A stretch of DNA of 64,000 nt from Harmothoe impar. Its lineage: Eukaryota; Annelida; Polychaeta; Phyllodocida; Polynoidae. Below the pieces are notes generated by a model, which saw only the letters and a list, made by a program, of their open reading frames with translations, did not search any database and was not told the origin of the DNA. The translations under genes and the position numbers were made by a program. The stretch is taken from contig OX381708.1 in the NCBI GenBank assembly GCA_947462335.1, positions 310,001 to 374,000 on the forward strand, written 5' to 3'. Shown here piece after piece: positions 41,742 through 52,900 of this stretch; within the stretch, counting starts at the first letter, position 1, and every line of letters starts with the position of its first letter.

Positions 41742-44612
41742 GTAAGCAACTGGGCTCAAAGTCTGACCCAGTAGGTCTACCTACCTGTGACTGAAATAAG
41801 ATAACATGCCTAAACCAGATAAGAATTGTATTTGTTTGAATTTGTTTTTTTGGTTTTTTTAATATAAAAGATTTTAATTCATGTGTCCAAAGATGTAACC
41901 TTTTGTCCTTTTATATAGGGGACTTTGTCTTCCCATGTGGTCGGTCATGAGGCTCCAAGATCAAGTTGACTTGTGACGCAGCAACACCGGAAGAGATTTA
42001 GTCGAGCATAGATGAGGCTTTTCTCCCGGATGGAAGCATCATGTGTTTACTTATAATACCTGCATGTTAACTCTTAGAAGACTTCCCTGTGTAGAATATC
42101 ATGTATTTCCTTAAGGTGTATAAGGGTGAGGCTTCTCTCACAGATAAAGAGGATGGCATAAATGTATTAATGTGTCATGCCCTTGGTCGTCATGATGTAT
42201 CAATGCAGCCCTGCTGAGTAACTCTCCAGTGCTGCATTCATGCATCATACTGTTTGTGGGTTTTTTTACTCTCGAAGGATCATCATGATGCACCTAGGCA
42301 ATCCCAGCGTGTAACTTTCCAGCACTGCATTGGTGCATCACAACAACTGTATGGTGAGTCCCCCTGGTGTGGAGTGTCTGAACTGCCTCAACTATTTCTT
42401 GACAGTGCTGCCATCTGTCTTACCATAAAACCTCGCGTATAACCCTAACTCTCGTATTAGCCGCACCCCGACTTTGGGCCGACCCTATAAGCCGCACCAG
42501 AGATCTGATTATGGTGCCTTTAGCACTGTACCATAGTAGCAAAAACTTGTGTATAACCCGCACCCTGACTCTGGGTCTATCCTATAAGCCGCGCTGCCGA
42601 TCTGAAAAGCGGCGGCTTATATGTGAGGTTTTACGGTAGTTGACCTGTTATGAGGCCCTGTATCTATGTTATTCAATGATTCATGTGATTTGAAATGAAA
42701 TAACCATGACCAAACATAGTCTGTGTCTGTCTCTTACTGTTATAAACTCTACATGTAATGCCGGGGAAAGTTTCAAATTGAAAACCCACAAATTAAACAC
42801 AGTAGAAAAAGGAGGCAAGTTGTGATTGATTGAGCCGTTTATTTCTGTACAGCAGACAATATCTTAATTTCACACAATCTGGAGAACAGTAAACAAAATA
42901 TATACTTTACAAGATAACATGTGATACAATGTCGCACACATAAAATGTCATAGTCAATGAATACAAACTGTGAGTTGTCAACTAGTGCTCTAGAAAGCTT
43001 GTTAAAAGTGCTGGACGGTATCGGGACGGCGCTGCGGAGGCACCGTGTTTCTTTTAGTGGGTCGAGTTGAGAGTTGACTTGTACCTCCCCGTGCTTCCTC
43101 CAGGGGGGGCTGCGGTCAGCTGTCTGACACGCTGCAGGTAAAAGTGGGTCAAGTTCCAAGATGTAAAGCAGTATTACAATCTCACACACCCTGCATGACA
43201 TGAAAAGGTGACGGTGGAGGGTCGGTACAAAAATAGCCCCATGCTCTGAAGTACTCGGCAACTATCACTCCTGAACCATAACCTGCTAGGTTACTGCACT
43301 TCTTTGGTTCTTTTATATACAGAACTTATCCATGGAATTCTAGAATACAGCAATGGAAACATGTGTAATGGTATATTCAGGTAATACAGGATAGGCTTAC
43401 AGCAAATATGATAATAATAAAGAGAGTGGTTCATGCTATTATGTTGTCTTTAAATTTAACAGTAGCGAAACCTTTAAGAGGTCCTCTCACCAAGAGTGTA
43501 CTGGACACTGTAAACTGGTCAACTCATGAGGAGCTGGTTACTGGGGAGAGGGCCGCTTTAAACAGACCAGTTTCTGGGACTTTGTGTGAGAAGCTTGGAG
43601 GGTGAGGTTTACTGCCCATGCTGCTGCCTAGAACAGGCAGCAGCAGTGAGGGGCGGCAGGCAGGGGCGGCAGGCAGGTCTTCAGGGTGAAGCTCTATATG
43701 ACCTTGTAGTTTGTACATTGTGCTGCTACCTGTTTGGTCCCTAGATCATCAGTCAAAACGACAGGGGAGAATCCCCGGCTGCTAACAGCTAGGTGTTCCT
43801 CCTGTCACGGTGAGATCTATCTCGCTACTGAAGGGTACACTTTGGGGTCAGCGCGGCTTTCACACGTTACATGGTAAATAAGACGGTCTACACTACGCAG
43901 CATGCGCTGTCTATATACTAAGGGGCTGACGGGGCAGGCACAAACAGAGATGACGTGAAGAGGTGAACAAACCTACCAGCAGTCTGTACCATCAGAAGCC
44001 AACACAGAGTTGGTTCTGTACAAGTCTTCCTCCTCTGGCACCCTGCACACAGCTTCCACCCTCATGTGGTGTGCAGAGGGTGCTGAGGGTGATGTCTGGG
44101 CGCACCGCCCCCGGTTAGTAGTAGTTACATGACATAGTACATACCCACGCAGCATCATCAGTATAATCCAAGTCATTCTAATACAACGCAAGTCACTGCT
44201 AATACAATGTAGGTCGCTACAATAGATACAACATGTGTTCCCCATCCTGTGCTGGACTTGAAGGTCGTTTACTGACAGAAAACTGTGGTGTTAGTTTACT
44301 GCAGAATGGGTCTCGGTGACCGCACTCCGCTGACCTTACTGGCACGGTGTTCAAGGATGGTTGCTCCAGCATCAGATGACACTTTCTGGTCTCAGTAACA
44401 ACAGTTAATTTGATATTTGTACTTCTTCTCCCAAACATAAATACATTTTCTTACTATGAAACATTTGATACAAGGCTCCTATTAAACCACTCATTGGAAA
44501 ACTAAAATTCTGACTGTTTTTTTCAAGGTTTGCCACTCTGCCTGGAAACTACAAGCCTGATACAGACTCAGAGGACGTTTACATGAAATGTGAATCCTGC
44601 CGTATTGAATGA
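41643..44612 (+). CDS. Unrecognised plus-strand protein, C-terminal exons
   Basis: Three exons join in phase: 41,643-41,741 (LYSTCLRCVPPDIVVRCYES then VDAVTRTAVPIH), 43,463-43,601 (AKPLRGPLTKSVLDTVNWST then HEELVTGERAALNRPVSGTL and CEKLG) and 44,528-44,612 (FATLPGNYKPDTDSEDVYMK then CESCRIE, stop TGA). Junction codons are G|TA (Val) and GG|G (Gly). Splice sites are good: CACACAG|CA, CACG|GTAAGC, TTTAACAG|TA, GGAGG|GTGAGG and TTTTTTTCAAG|G. The exon at 26,559 fits upstream in phase. I do not recognise the family. The end is rich in Cys and acidic residues. An alternative last exon could start at 41,920 (TATATAG|GGG). The gene would end tail-to-tail with tub copy 2. The 5' part is not found, and without homology this remains a prediction. 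Confidence 0.5.
42172..42345. mobile_element. Dispersed palindromic element, copy
   Basis: ATGCCCTTGGTCGTCATGAT, CAATGCAGCCCTGCTGAGTA, ACTCTCCAGTGCTGCATTCA, TGCATCATAC, then CTCGAAGGATCATCATGATG. Same motif order as the 33,565 copy. Confidence 0.8.
42418..42643. mobile_element. MITE with inverted termini and TA flanks
   Basis: The left end TACCATAAAACCTCGCGTAT and the right end (complement) TACCGTAAAACCTCACATAT match at nearly all positions, giving an element of about 225 bp. The interior has two copies of CCGCACC ... GACTTTGGG / GACTCTGGG ... CCTATAAGCCGC, so it is itself a near direct repeat. TA at both outer edges suggests a Tc1/mariner-like mobiliser (inference). No transposase is encoded. 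Confidence 0.8.
42815..43136 (-). other. Possible terminal exon of a minus-strand gene
   Basis: On the minus strand TTTTACCTGCAG precedes an open stretch, and an AATAAA lies at 42,843-42,838 near the presumed end. One frame reads RVRQLTAAPPGGSTGRYKST then LNSTH stop; another reads on with the exon candidate at 43,980 to an early stop. No homology is recognised, and it would be interleaved with the plus-strand gene, so one of the two models may be wrong. Confidence 0.25.
43463..43601 (+). CDS. Candidate exon of plus-strand gene
   Basis: 139 bp, with a pyrimidine-rich acceptor (CTTTAAATTTAACAG) and donor GGAGG|GTGAGG. The peptide has balanced composition (TKSVLDTVNWSTHEELVTGE), which supports coding. 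The antisense strand also has a long ORF here, which I consider the shadow. Confidence 0.5.
43979..44093 (-). other. Possible coding exon on minus strand
   Basis: Acceptor GTGCGCCCAG with a CTACTAAC branch-site match upstream, and donor TGCTG|GTAGGT. One frame encodes SAPSAHHMRVEAVCRVPEEE then DLYRTNSVLASDGTDC. Composition looks coding, but no family is recognised and its partners are uncertain. Confidence 0.25.
44528..44612 (+). CDS. Candidate terminal exon of plus-strand gene
   Basis: Strong acceptor TGTTTTTTTCAAG. Encodes FATLPGNYKPDTDSEDVYMK and CESCRIE before TGA. It lies 84 bp before the start of the second large-repeat copy. No poly-A signal was found between the stop and 44,697. Confidence 0.5.
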
Positions 44613-44874
44613 GGGCATTACGTCATGGTGTGTCGGTGTGTGTGTCTGGTGTGGGCGTCGTATAACAGCGTATGATAACAGGTTTAGCAGGCTGCGCCGT
44701 GCTACGTACATACTGTGTCTAATACTGCACCGCTGTGTGACGGATCTGACACCTTTGTGCAGCCTATAACAGACAGGTCAGCTCACATCGAGCCGTGTAA
44801 AACTGGAACTGTCAGGGTATGCCATGTCAGAAACCCTCTGCTGTAAAACACCATGGGGCCATAGTTAAACCCGC

Positions 44875-44958
44875 AGGTCTCGGTACCCCTCCAGCGGCAG
44901 TCGGAGTGGAGTCGGGACAGGTACTCAGCGCTATATATAGGGGCACTGGGCCTTTAAG
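44875..44958. mobile_element. Short interspersed element, copy-2 counterpart of site 1
   Basis: Orthologous position of 178-262 in the second large-repeat copy, nearly identical to it. Confidence 0.5.
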
Positions 44959-46768
44959 CTATTTCAATCTCTGTATGACTGGTCCTTGATGTAATCAGAT
45001 TTTGTTTAGTCAAGTGTCACATTATTTTCTTCAAAGATGAACAATCCCCTAACAAAAACTCACAATATCTATATTGACGGTGGTCCTGGAAAATCACATA
45101 TTCTTTTCAATCTCTAATTTAGATTCAAGATGAGGTGCTGGGTGCGGTTGGTTTTGTGGATTGTGACAAAGCAGGCGCACATGGCCCTCGTGGCAAACAT
45201 AGCAGAAGCGGCCTAAACGGCATTTCATGTTGTTTCATACGCAATACTCAACATAAGTAATCCAATGGGGGTAAAAAAACAACATAGCAACAGCAAGTAT
45301 ATCACACCTGTGGGACTGCATGCAGGTCATCCCTAAATACACAGGAACCACCACAAAGTCTGCCGCTGACTTGGTGTTCCACCTGGTCAAAGCCACAACT
45401 AGATCAATGCGGGCGGCAAATATAGACCAATGTCATTGTGACTGGCTCTAAGCATAATGACTTTGTAAAACAAACTGCTGTCTGTCACTGCCTCCATAGC
45501 CTCCTGTGGATACATCAAAGAGGAATGTGAACTAGAAGCAGGGGTAGGTAGATGATGTGTGCGGTGGGGGTGGGAGACATGGCTGGATGCGGTCTGCAGA
45601 ATGGGCTGATGAGGGATGAAGGTGTACATGACATGATGAAGGATCTACACACAGCCTCCTCCGTGTCACACATTGTGGCACAGAGTCAGCCACCTGCTGG
45701 AATGGATACATCGTACAGAAACCACCGCCTCCTATTGTCACATCAGATAATAATAACAATAATAATAACAGTTACACGGATAACCTGGACTAACGCTTCA
45801 TACAATGTCTGCTACCTACACAAATCTGGGGGTAAAAGGAATTCCATGTCTATCCAGCTGTGAACTTGATACAACATAGTAACACAGGATGATGGGGTGG
45901 GGCCAAACTGAGGACTGGATTATGTAATGCACTGTATATCACCACATGGGGGAATAGACTGAGGACTTTATATCAATATAACATTGTGTATATCACTGGT
46001 GACTATATGCTTTAGTGCTGCTCAGAGTATCGGTGTCGTTGACCTCCCACGGCAGCTTGTTCCCATGTTGGGGGGATCCTGACCACTCGGTCTACAAGAG
46101 GGGCCGTGTGTCAGGCGCCATAACGTTCTCAGGTAGGCAATACGGCGCATGCACAGTAAACCGTTGGGACAGTAAAAACTACAAATATCCATACATATAT
46201 ATATAATTATCTTACGATAGAGACTCATACAAAACTTGTCTTTCTAAAATGCTCCTCCAATATCACTTACAAACCCTTTGGGATAAAAGCGTCTCCCGTA
46301 GTGTGAGAAAATAGTGGGTGTTGAAATCAGCATGAGTCTGGGTGATGCGTGCTGGGTGTGCCCTCCTCACCCACCGCCACCCCCGCGTGCACGCCGTCTG
46401 TCACAGGGCACTACCAACTCCACGTCTCTCAAGTAAAAATATATCTTGTTGTGGGACACGGCGAGGGGTAAGAAGAAGAGTGGTCCAGGTGTGATATACA
46501 GAGTCAGTGAGGATGCTGAAGGTAGCATGCAGCAAACCCGACAGCTGTGAGACAAGGTGTTGTCACCACTGCTGGCTGGCAGTGGGGTGGGGGCTGTCAG
46601 GTTGGCTGCCCTACCACCACTCTCTGCCCGGGCAGCACATAATACACCCCGCAGGTGACTACTTTGTGGAATGGTCGACTGTTTGTTCTGAAATGTCTCC
46701 AACTCGGACAATAAGATAAACACAGGAGGGCCGCTGCATGGAGGGTCGACTGGCGGGAGGCAGGGCGC

Positions 46769-46902
46769 TCATTCACAGGCCAGCTTACTGTCAAAGCTGC
46801 TCAGGGCGACGCCAAAGGCCTGCACGGCACACATGGGGTAGTTGTAGTCCATGGTGAAGACTTCCTCAGCCACACGACCAAACTGCATCACAATGTAGTC
46901 AA
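46769..46902 (-). CDS. tub: tub copy 2 terminal coding exon 12
   Basis: Identical to copy 1 exon 12, stop TGA at 46,769-46,771. Confidence 0.97.
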
Positions 46903-49900
46903 CTGTAGGGGCACAACACAATACAAGGTCAGATTAAATCATCACATAGCACACATGCACAATCTGAGGTAGACATCCGTACAATCAAAGTTTACTTTTC
47001 TAATGACTCAGTGGTAGACAATGGTTCATGATTTATTATCTCTATTTATAGAAAAGAAAGCGGCTTAAAGGTGTTGATCTCGGTACACCTCCAGTGGCAG
47101 TCGCCGTGGAGCCGAGACAGGTACTCAGCCCTATACATAAGGGCGCTGGGGATTTAACTTAATCTATTGAAAGTGCAACACCATACTATCTTCAGCAATA
47201 TTCAAACTCTTTCCTCAGTGCACAATGCTCACTACACCCTTGTGCACATAGCTTGTCCTCCTGGTGAAGAACCTCAGCCACTTTAAGGCTGTATGGAGTC
47301 TAACACAGGCTAACTTAGTACAAGCTACTCACCATCATTGTCATGAACAATTTGGAAATTCTTCACGGAGGCTTGTGTAACGCGCCCGTGGAAGTTAAGG
47401 ACGTAGGACTGTGTGTCTGAAAGCAACAAACAAATAGGGTCAGTCTCACAATTCAACCATTTACAATGTACATTCTTAATACATGGATATGACATGGATT
47501 TTTTGTTTTACTCTGATTCATGAAAGTGCTGATTAAAAATGGGAGAATGTGATTCACTAAACTCATGTGCTAATGCACACATCAGGTCTATGCTGCATTA
47601 TCTAGGGGCACATTCCACATAGTTGTCAGGTAAGACACCTCTATTAAAAGCTGTTTTGTTCAGATATAGAGCCTGGTGCTGCAGTATTCATTCTGCTAAC
47701 CATGTTCTGCTAATGAACCTTTTACTAAGTGATTCATAATGCCCCTTTTGTATGCTGATAACAAGATTAGCCGCATGTTCTATAACTGCCTCCCACACAC
47801 CCCGTACCAAGGTACACTGTGTATAACTGCCTCCTACATGTAATATATCAAGGTGCGCTGTGAGTGAGTCTTATTTATAATGGCAGACCATGTGGTCTAC
47901 AAGACATCCCAGGTTATATAATCTACTGTGGGTAAGAAGACAGAACACAGGCTAAGTAAACAGACCTTCATTCCAGACTGGTGTCTTATTGTGTAGTTCC
48001 AGCAGGTTCTCCATATTCTTGTTCTTCCATCTCGATATCAAACCATCATGGTCCTAAAACACCAGAACAACAAGATATCAAACCTGTGTGCTATTAAAGT
48101 ACTAAGTGACCAGAATAAAGAGGTCATTATAAATACTTGTTATTATATAGCATAGAATACCACATTATGAGTTATCATGACTTACATTTTTAGGTTTGAT
48201 GTCGACTCGCTTTTGGTCCAGGTTCATACCAGGGATGACGACCGTCATTTTCCGTGGTCCTTTAAACCCGAGAACATTTGTTTCCTGCAAAAGAAAACAA
48301 ATTAATTTAAATGCAATGTATCGATATCTTTAATATTAATTTGCAATACAATTTGGAGATATCTAGTTTGGTCAAGTTTCAAATTTTACAGCATTCCTTC
48401 AGTTTTAGAATGCTGAAGCAATGACAACCTAATTGGCTGATAATCAAAGTGCTGATTTTAGGTATATGCCTTATGTCATTATCTTATATTTGTAATTAAC
48501 ACACAAGAGTCAACCTATGAAAGGGTATTAAAGTCTACTTACATATACAGCGGCGGCCATTTCACAGCGGAGATTGCTGGTGTCAGAGCCGTGGTTCTTT
48601 GGACTGTCGCCTCCATCAAACACGGTGAACTGTGTGCCCAGGAGGTTAGATCTGCAGAAGAGAACAAAACACACATGTACATTACAGTCTCTGACACCAA
48701 ATTATGATGTATCAAAGCACCCAGTTAGCACGTAACGCTAGGCTGCCTCAACACTATGCCTAACACTCAGTACAACTGGCTGAAAGGGTAATTTATTCTT
48801 TGTACAAATCTCCCACCGTTCCAAATTATTTGATTTTCTGCATGGCAGTACACAGGGTCAACTAATTTCAAGTGAGGTAACTACAAACCTGAGTTTGCCG
48901 ACGAATGCGTCTCCCCCGCGGGACAGGTCTGTGGGGTCGGTGGAGATGAGATAGTTAGAGGTGGCACTCTTCTTACGTTTCCGTGCAGCTAACAAGAATA
49001 CCTGACAACAACAAAATACAGTTTATTGCTCAGATTCTGTGGTATGTAGGTACATAGACATAGTATCCACATCCTTTACATGTCAATGACCATTGTGATG
49101 AAGGTAGGTGATTAATTCAGTATTGACAAATGTTGAAAAGCCATTAAAAATTGGGAGTGTTGATGCATACACAATATGCTAATTCATACAATGTAAGTGT
49201 CAGGTACATGTTAGGATGAGCCTGGTACACCTGGACATGCGGCTTGTGTCTAGTACATCCTGGACCACCCCTCGGTGAGCCGTGTGTCTTTACTATATAA
49301 CAAATAGTACACAGTGTTCTCTATGATGCAGTCTGTGGCCAGCCGATATAAAGAGTGGATTCTTTATACCCAAGGCAGCTGAGGAAAGTGCAAGGAGATA
49401 TTTAAAGGAGTCTAAGTAGAATAACTACAAGATATTTTACTTGTGACTATGAAGATTATAGGTTTTTAAAATCAGTATCACCTTTAATGCAGACTTAAAG
49501 TCAAATCTTACTTAGGACAACTTAGACATGGCAATCTTCAATTTATTTTGTGTATTACATGAAGAAATATGTTAATGTAACTATCTGCTGCTACACGGCT
49601 TCAGTCCACACCACGCCTCGCTATACTCCACTGTACACCACTACTTATCCACTGCTAGGTCACGCAGGTGTTACTTTGTCACACAGAAAGAGCTGATAAT
49701 CAGACACGGGCAGACGCAGCCACCCAGGGTGTCAGGGGGTTAGTTTACACTTACACCACCAGGTGAGGTCACTGTTGTCATGGTAACCAGGTGGCTAACA
49801 GCTTGTTGTTGGTATTGTATTTATTGTATTGGATGCTGTGTACGGCCTTTACGACATGACTTAACAATGCAGTGAATCATGGGTCACTACGTATAGAGAG

Positions 49901-52900
49901 ATGGTCCACAGAATGTACCCAGTCAGCGCTCTGGTTGGGGCTTCACAACATGCACACAAGGTATGTCCTGCATCAATTATGGGCAATAAACGACACTCTT
50001 CTTCTCATGGAGTTGATTGTTTCAGTGAAATACATGTTGTCTATCTATGACTGTGTAAGTGTAGAGAAGTCTAACTTGGTGGCAGTCAGTTGTATATGTA
50101 GCATGTAAAGACACTAGATGAGGACCTAGAGTGAGGCAGACATCTTGTACAGCTGCTACCCACTAGGAGCTGCTGCTGCTGCTGTATAGGTGACTACTGA
50201 CACGTGAATGAGTGGTCCCAGACAGACCGCCTTCTTCATACATGCAAACTCCCAGCCCACCAACTTCAACAGTCCCTGTATTTACTATATCATCTCACTT
50301 TCTACTCCCAGAATGGAGTGTCAAGTAGCCAGTCCATCTTAATGTTATAAAGTCAGCTCAATAATGAAATTTAAGGTAAAGTTATGAAATATATGAAAGT
50401 TTGCATGTATGTTTACTTGAAGTTCACACAGAGTGAGTAAATTGCAGCTTGAGGTGGACGAGGAACTGACGGAGGGGCAGGGACTGAGGAGCCACTGGGG
50501 GAGGGGGGCCGGGGACTGAGGGGGCCAGCTCAGACTGCTGTGACTGAGAGTTGTGTTGGCTGGAGGCCGACTGACCGCAGGAGGAGGGGACCGGGACTGT
50601 TGTGACTCAAGAGTTGTGTTAGCTAGAGGCCGGCCGCTGGGGCAGGGGGCCGGGACTGTTGTGACTTGAGAGCCGTGTTAGTAGACAGGAGAAACAACAC
50701 GAGTAGTGAGGAGGAGGATGTGGCGAGGAGTGCCGGACACGCAGACACGGCCATTACTTACATTCTGGACACCCTAGAGAACAACGAGCAGCACCGGTTA
50801 CTATGGTTACCACAGGGTCAAAGGTCACAGCCAGCCACACTCAACATGATACCAAAACATCGGGAGTGGACCTGAACCCTTGTAAAACTAGGTGTAGACA
50901 AATGACTTCAGGAATTATCATTTGTCTACAAATAGTCTGACCAGGGCATTATGCAACAAAACAGTCTTGACTGCCCCAATAAGGCATCCAGTTAGATAGA
51001 ACAGGTGTGAGTGCGACTGTTGCTTGGTCCACTCCAGCGGCAGTAGTATCTCTTATAATATACACAAATACTGTCTAACAAGCCAAAACAAACCTTTAAC
51101 ATTTGTCATCTGACAGAATACAAGATGACTGAAGAACTCATGATACAACTTATCTGGCATAGACTACACATTGAGCGGGAGAAGGTTCTCGTTATGTCTG
51201 AATACTTGGTTGGAGAGGAGAGCTCTGACCTTTACCCTACACTGTTGGCGCTCTGTGTAACACTGGTTCTGGTACTAGCTGGTGTATGTGGAGCCTGCAG
51301 GACTTCAGCAGCAATAGGTAAGGAGGCGATGACTGTACTGAGAGGGACTGGGGGCAGCTCATGAAGCCAATGGTGAGTTCCTGAATGAGGGACAAGGGTT
51401 CTGTGTAGTACTTACACAGGGGAATTACCATGGGTGTGTTTTACAACCTTACTACACTCAGGGAGCACCAACTAGTGCCAGATGTCGTGCAGCGTCAACC
51501 AAAGCTACCTCTACCACCGCCAAGTTAACAGTTATTGTACCATATCTCATCTGTGGTAAATGAAGTAATGTAAATATAGCATGAAAAGTACTGTCTACAG
51601 GGTTACAAATGCAATAAAAGGGGGAGAAACAATTACAAATTTGGGCCGTGATGGGGAAACAAACAGGGGAGTTATGTGAAGATTTAAAAAGTATAGATTT
51701 CAGTTTTCCTACCAGGTGTTGTGAACGGTAAGTGAAGGGAGGTGCCAGCTAAATCAATGTGATGTGTCAATGTGTGTGCATTGCTGCTGATCATGACTGA
51801 AGCCTGCGAGGCATCAGATGAGTTGTCTAACAACATAAAGAGAGGACATGCAGGCTTCAGTCAGTGTGACAGTGTGTTTAATCCTCTGCTCACATGAACC
51901 CTTTAAGGACCTACCTTCTTGCCGTCGTCTCGCTCCATGTGCAGGTAGTAGGTGGGGTAGATGCCCCGGTCCATGCCCTTCTTGTCACGTGTGATGCGGC
52001 ACTTGATGGTCTGACCTTGGGGCGCAGGGTCAAGGACAAACTCCTCCAGGTTGATGGTAGGGTCGGGGCTGCCGCCTGACGCACCACCTTGGTTAAGGTC
52101 CTGGAGGAACACAACAACATTATACACAATATAGACTCTCTTATGGTGAAGTCAAAGAGGGCATGAATGAAGAACACAGGTTTTCTATATTCATTTCGCT
52201 TAATGAAAAAACCTTTTGATATGAAAGTTGTTGGACCAGAATTTTTTTCATGTTAATGAAGATAATAATGGTGATTTAGAGACTTTACATTTCATATGCC
52301 AATCACATTTGATACTTCTCATAACAAAGTGTTAGCAATGCTGTTTGGTTCATCCTTCAACACTGCAGTATTTACAATTCACAATATGCCACATCTCCAG
52401 CTGCATCAAACTATTTGACATGGTAGGGGGTGAATGTAAACACAAATCATTGTTACATCCACATATTTCTCATTTCAACAATAAAACATCAACTGTAACA
52501 ATGAAGTTGAAACCACGCGACAAATTTCTAGAAACTCCACTGAAGTAAATGCAAACAGACAACCCTAAATGCCAAGTTATCTTATAGTGATAGAGGCTCC
52601 TACTTCAGACACCACAGTAGAGGTCTCCGACGTGCTGGTGGTCTCACTGACGCTCAACTCACACGCCGCTTCAACTGGCTGTGGGCACATGTGACACATT
52701 TACACATGTGTTTGTTTATAAATCATTATAAATGTATTTAAGCAGGACTTATAATTTAGTGGAAGCTTCTCATATTCTTTTCTGCGGTAGTGGAGGCATA
52801 GTTTAGTAGAAGCAACTCTTGCTCTAATTTGCTGAGGTCTAATAGAAGGTACTCTTTTTCTGTTTTGGGCAGGTGGAGTCATAATTTAGCAGAAACTACT

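Noticed and set aside
43524..43718. Minus-strand ORF starting MYKLQGHIELHPEDLPAA
   Set aside because: Opposes the better-supported plus-strand exon, and no minus-strand partner joins without an immediate stop.
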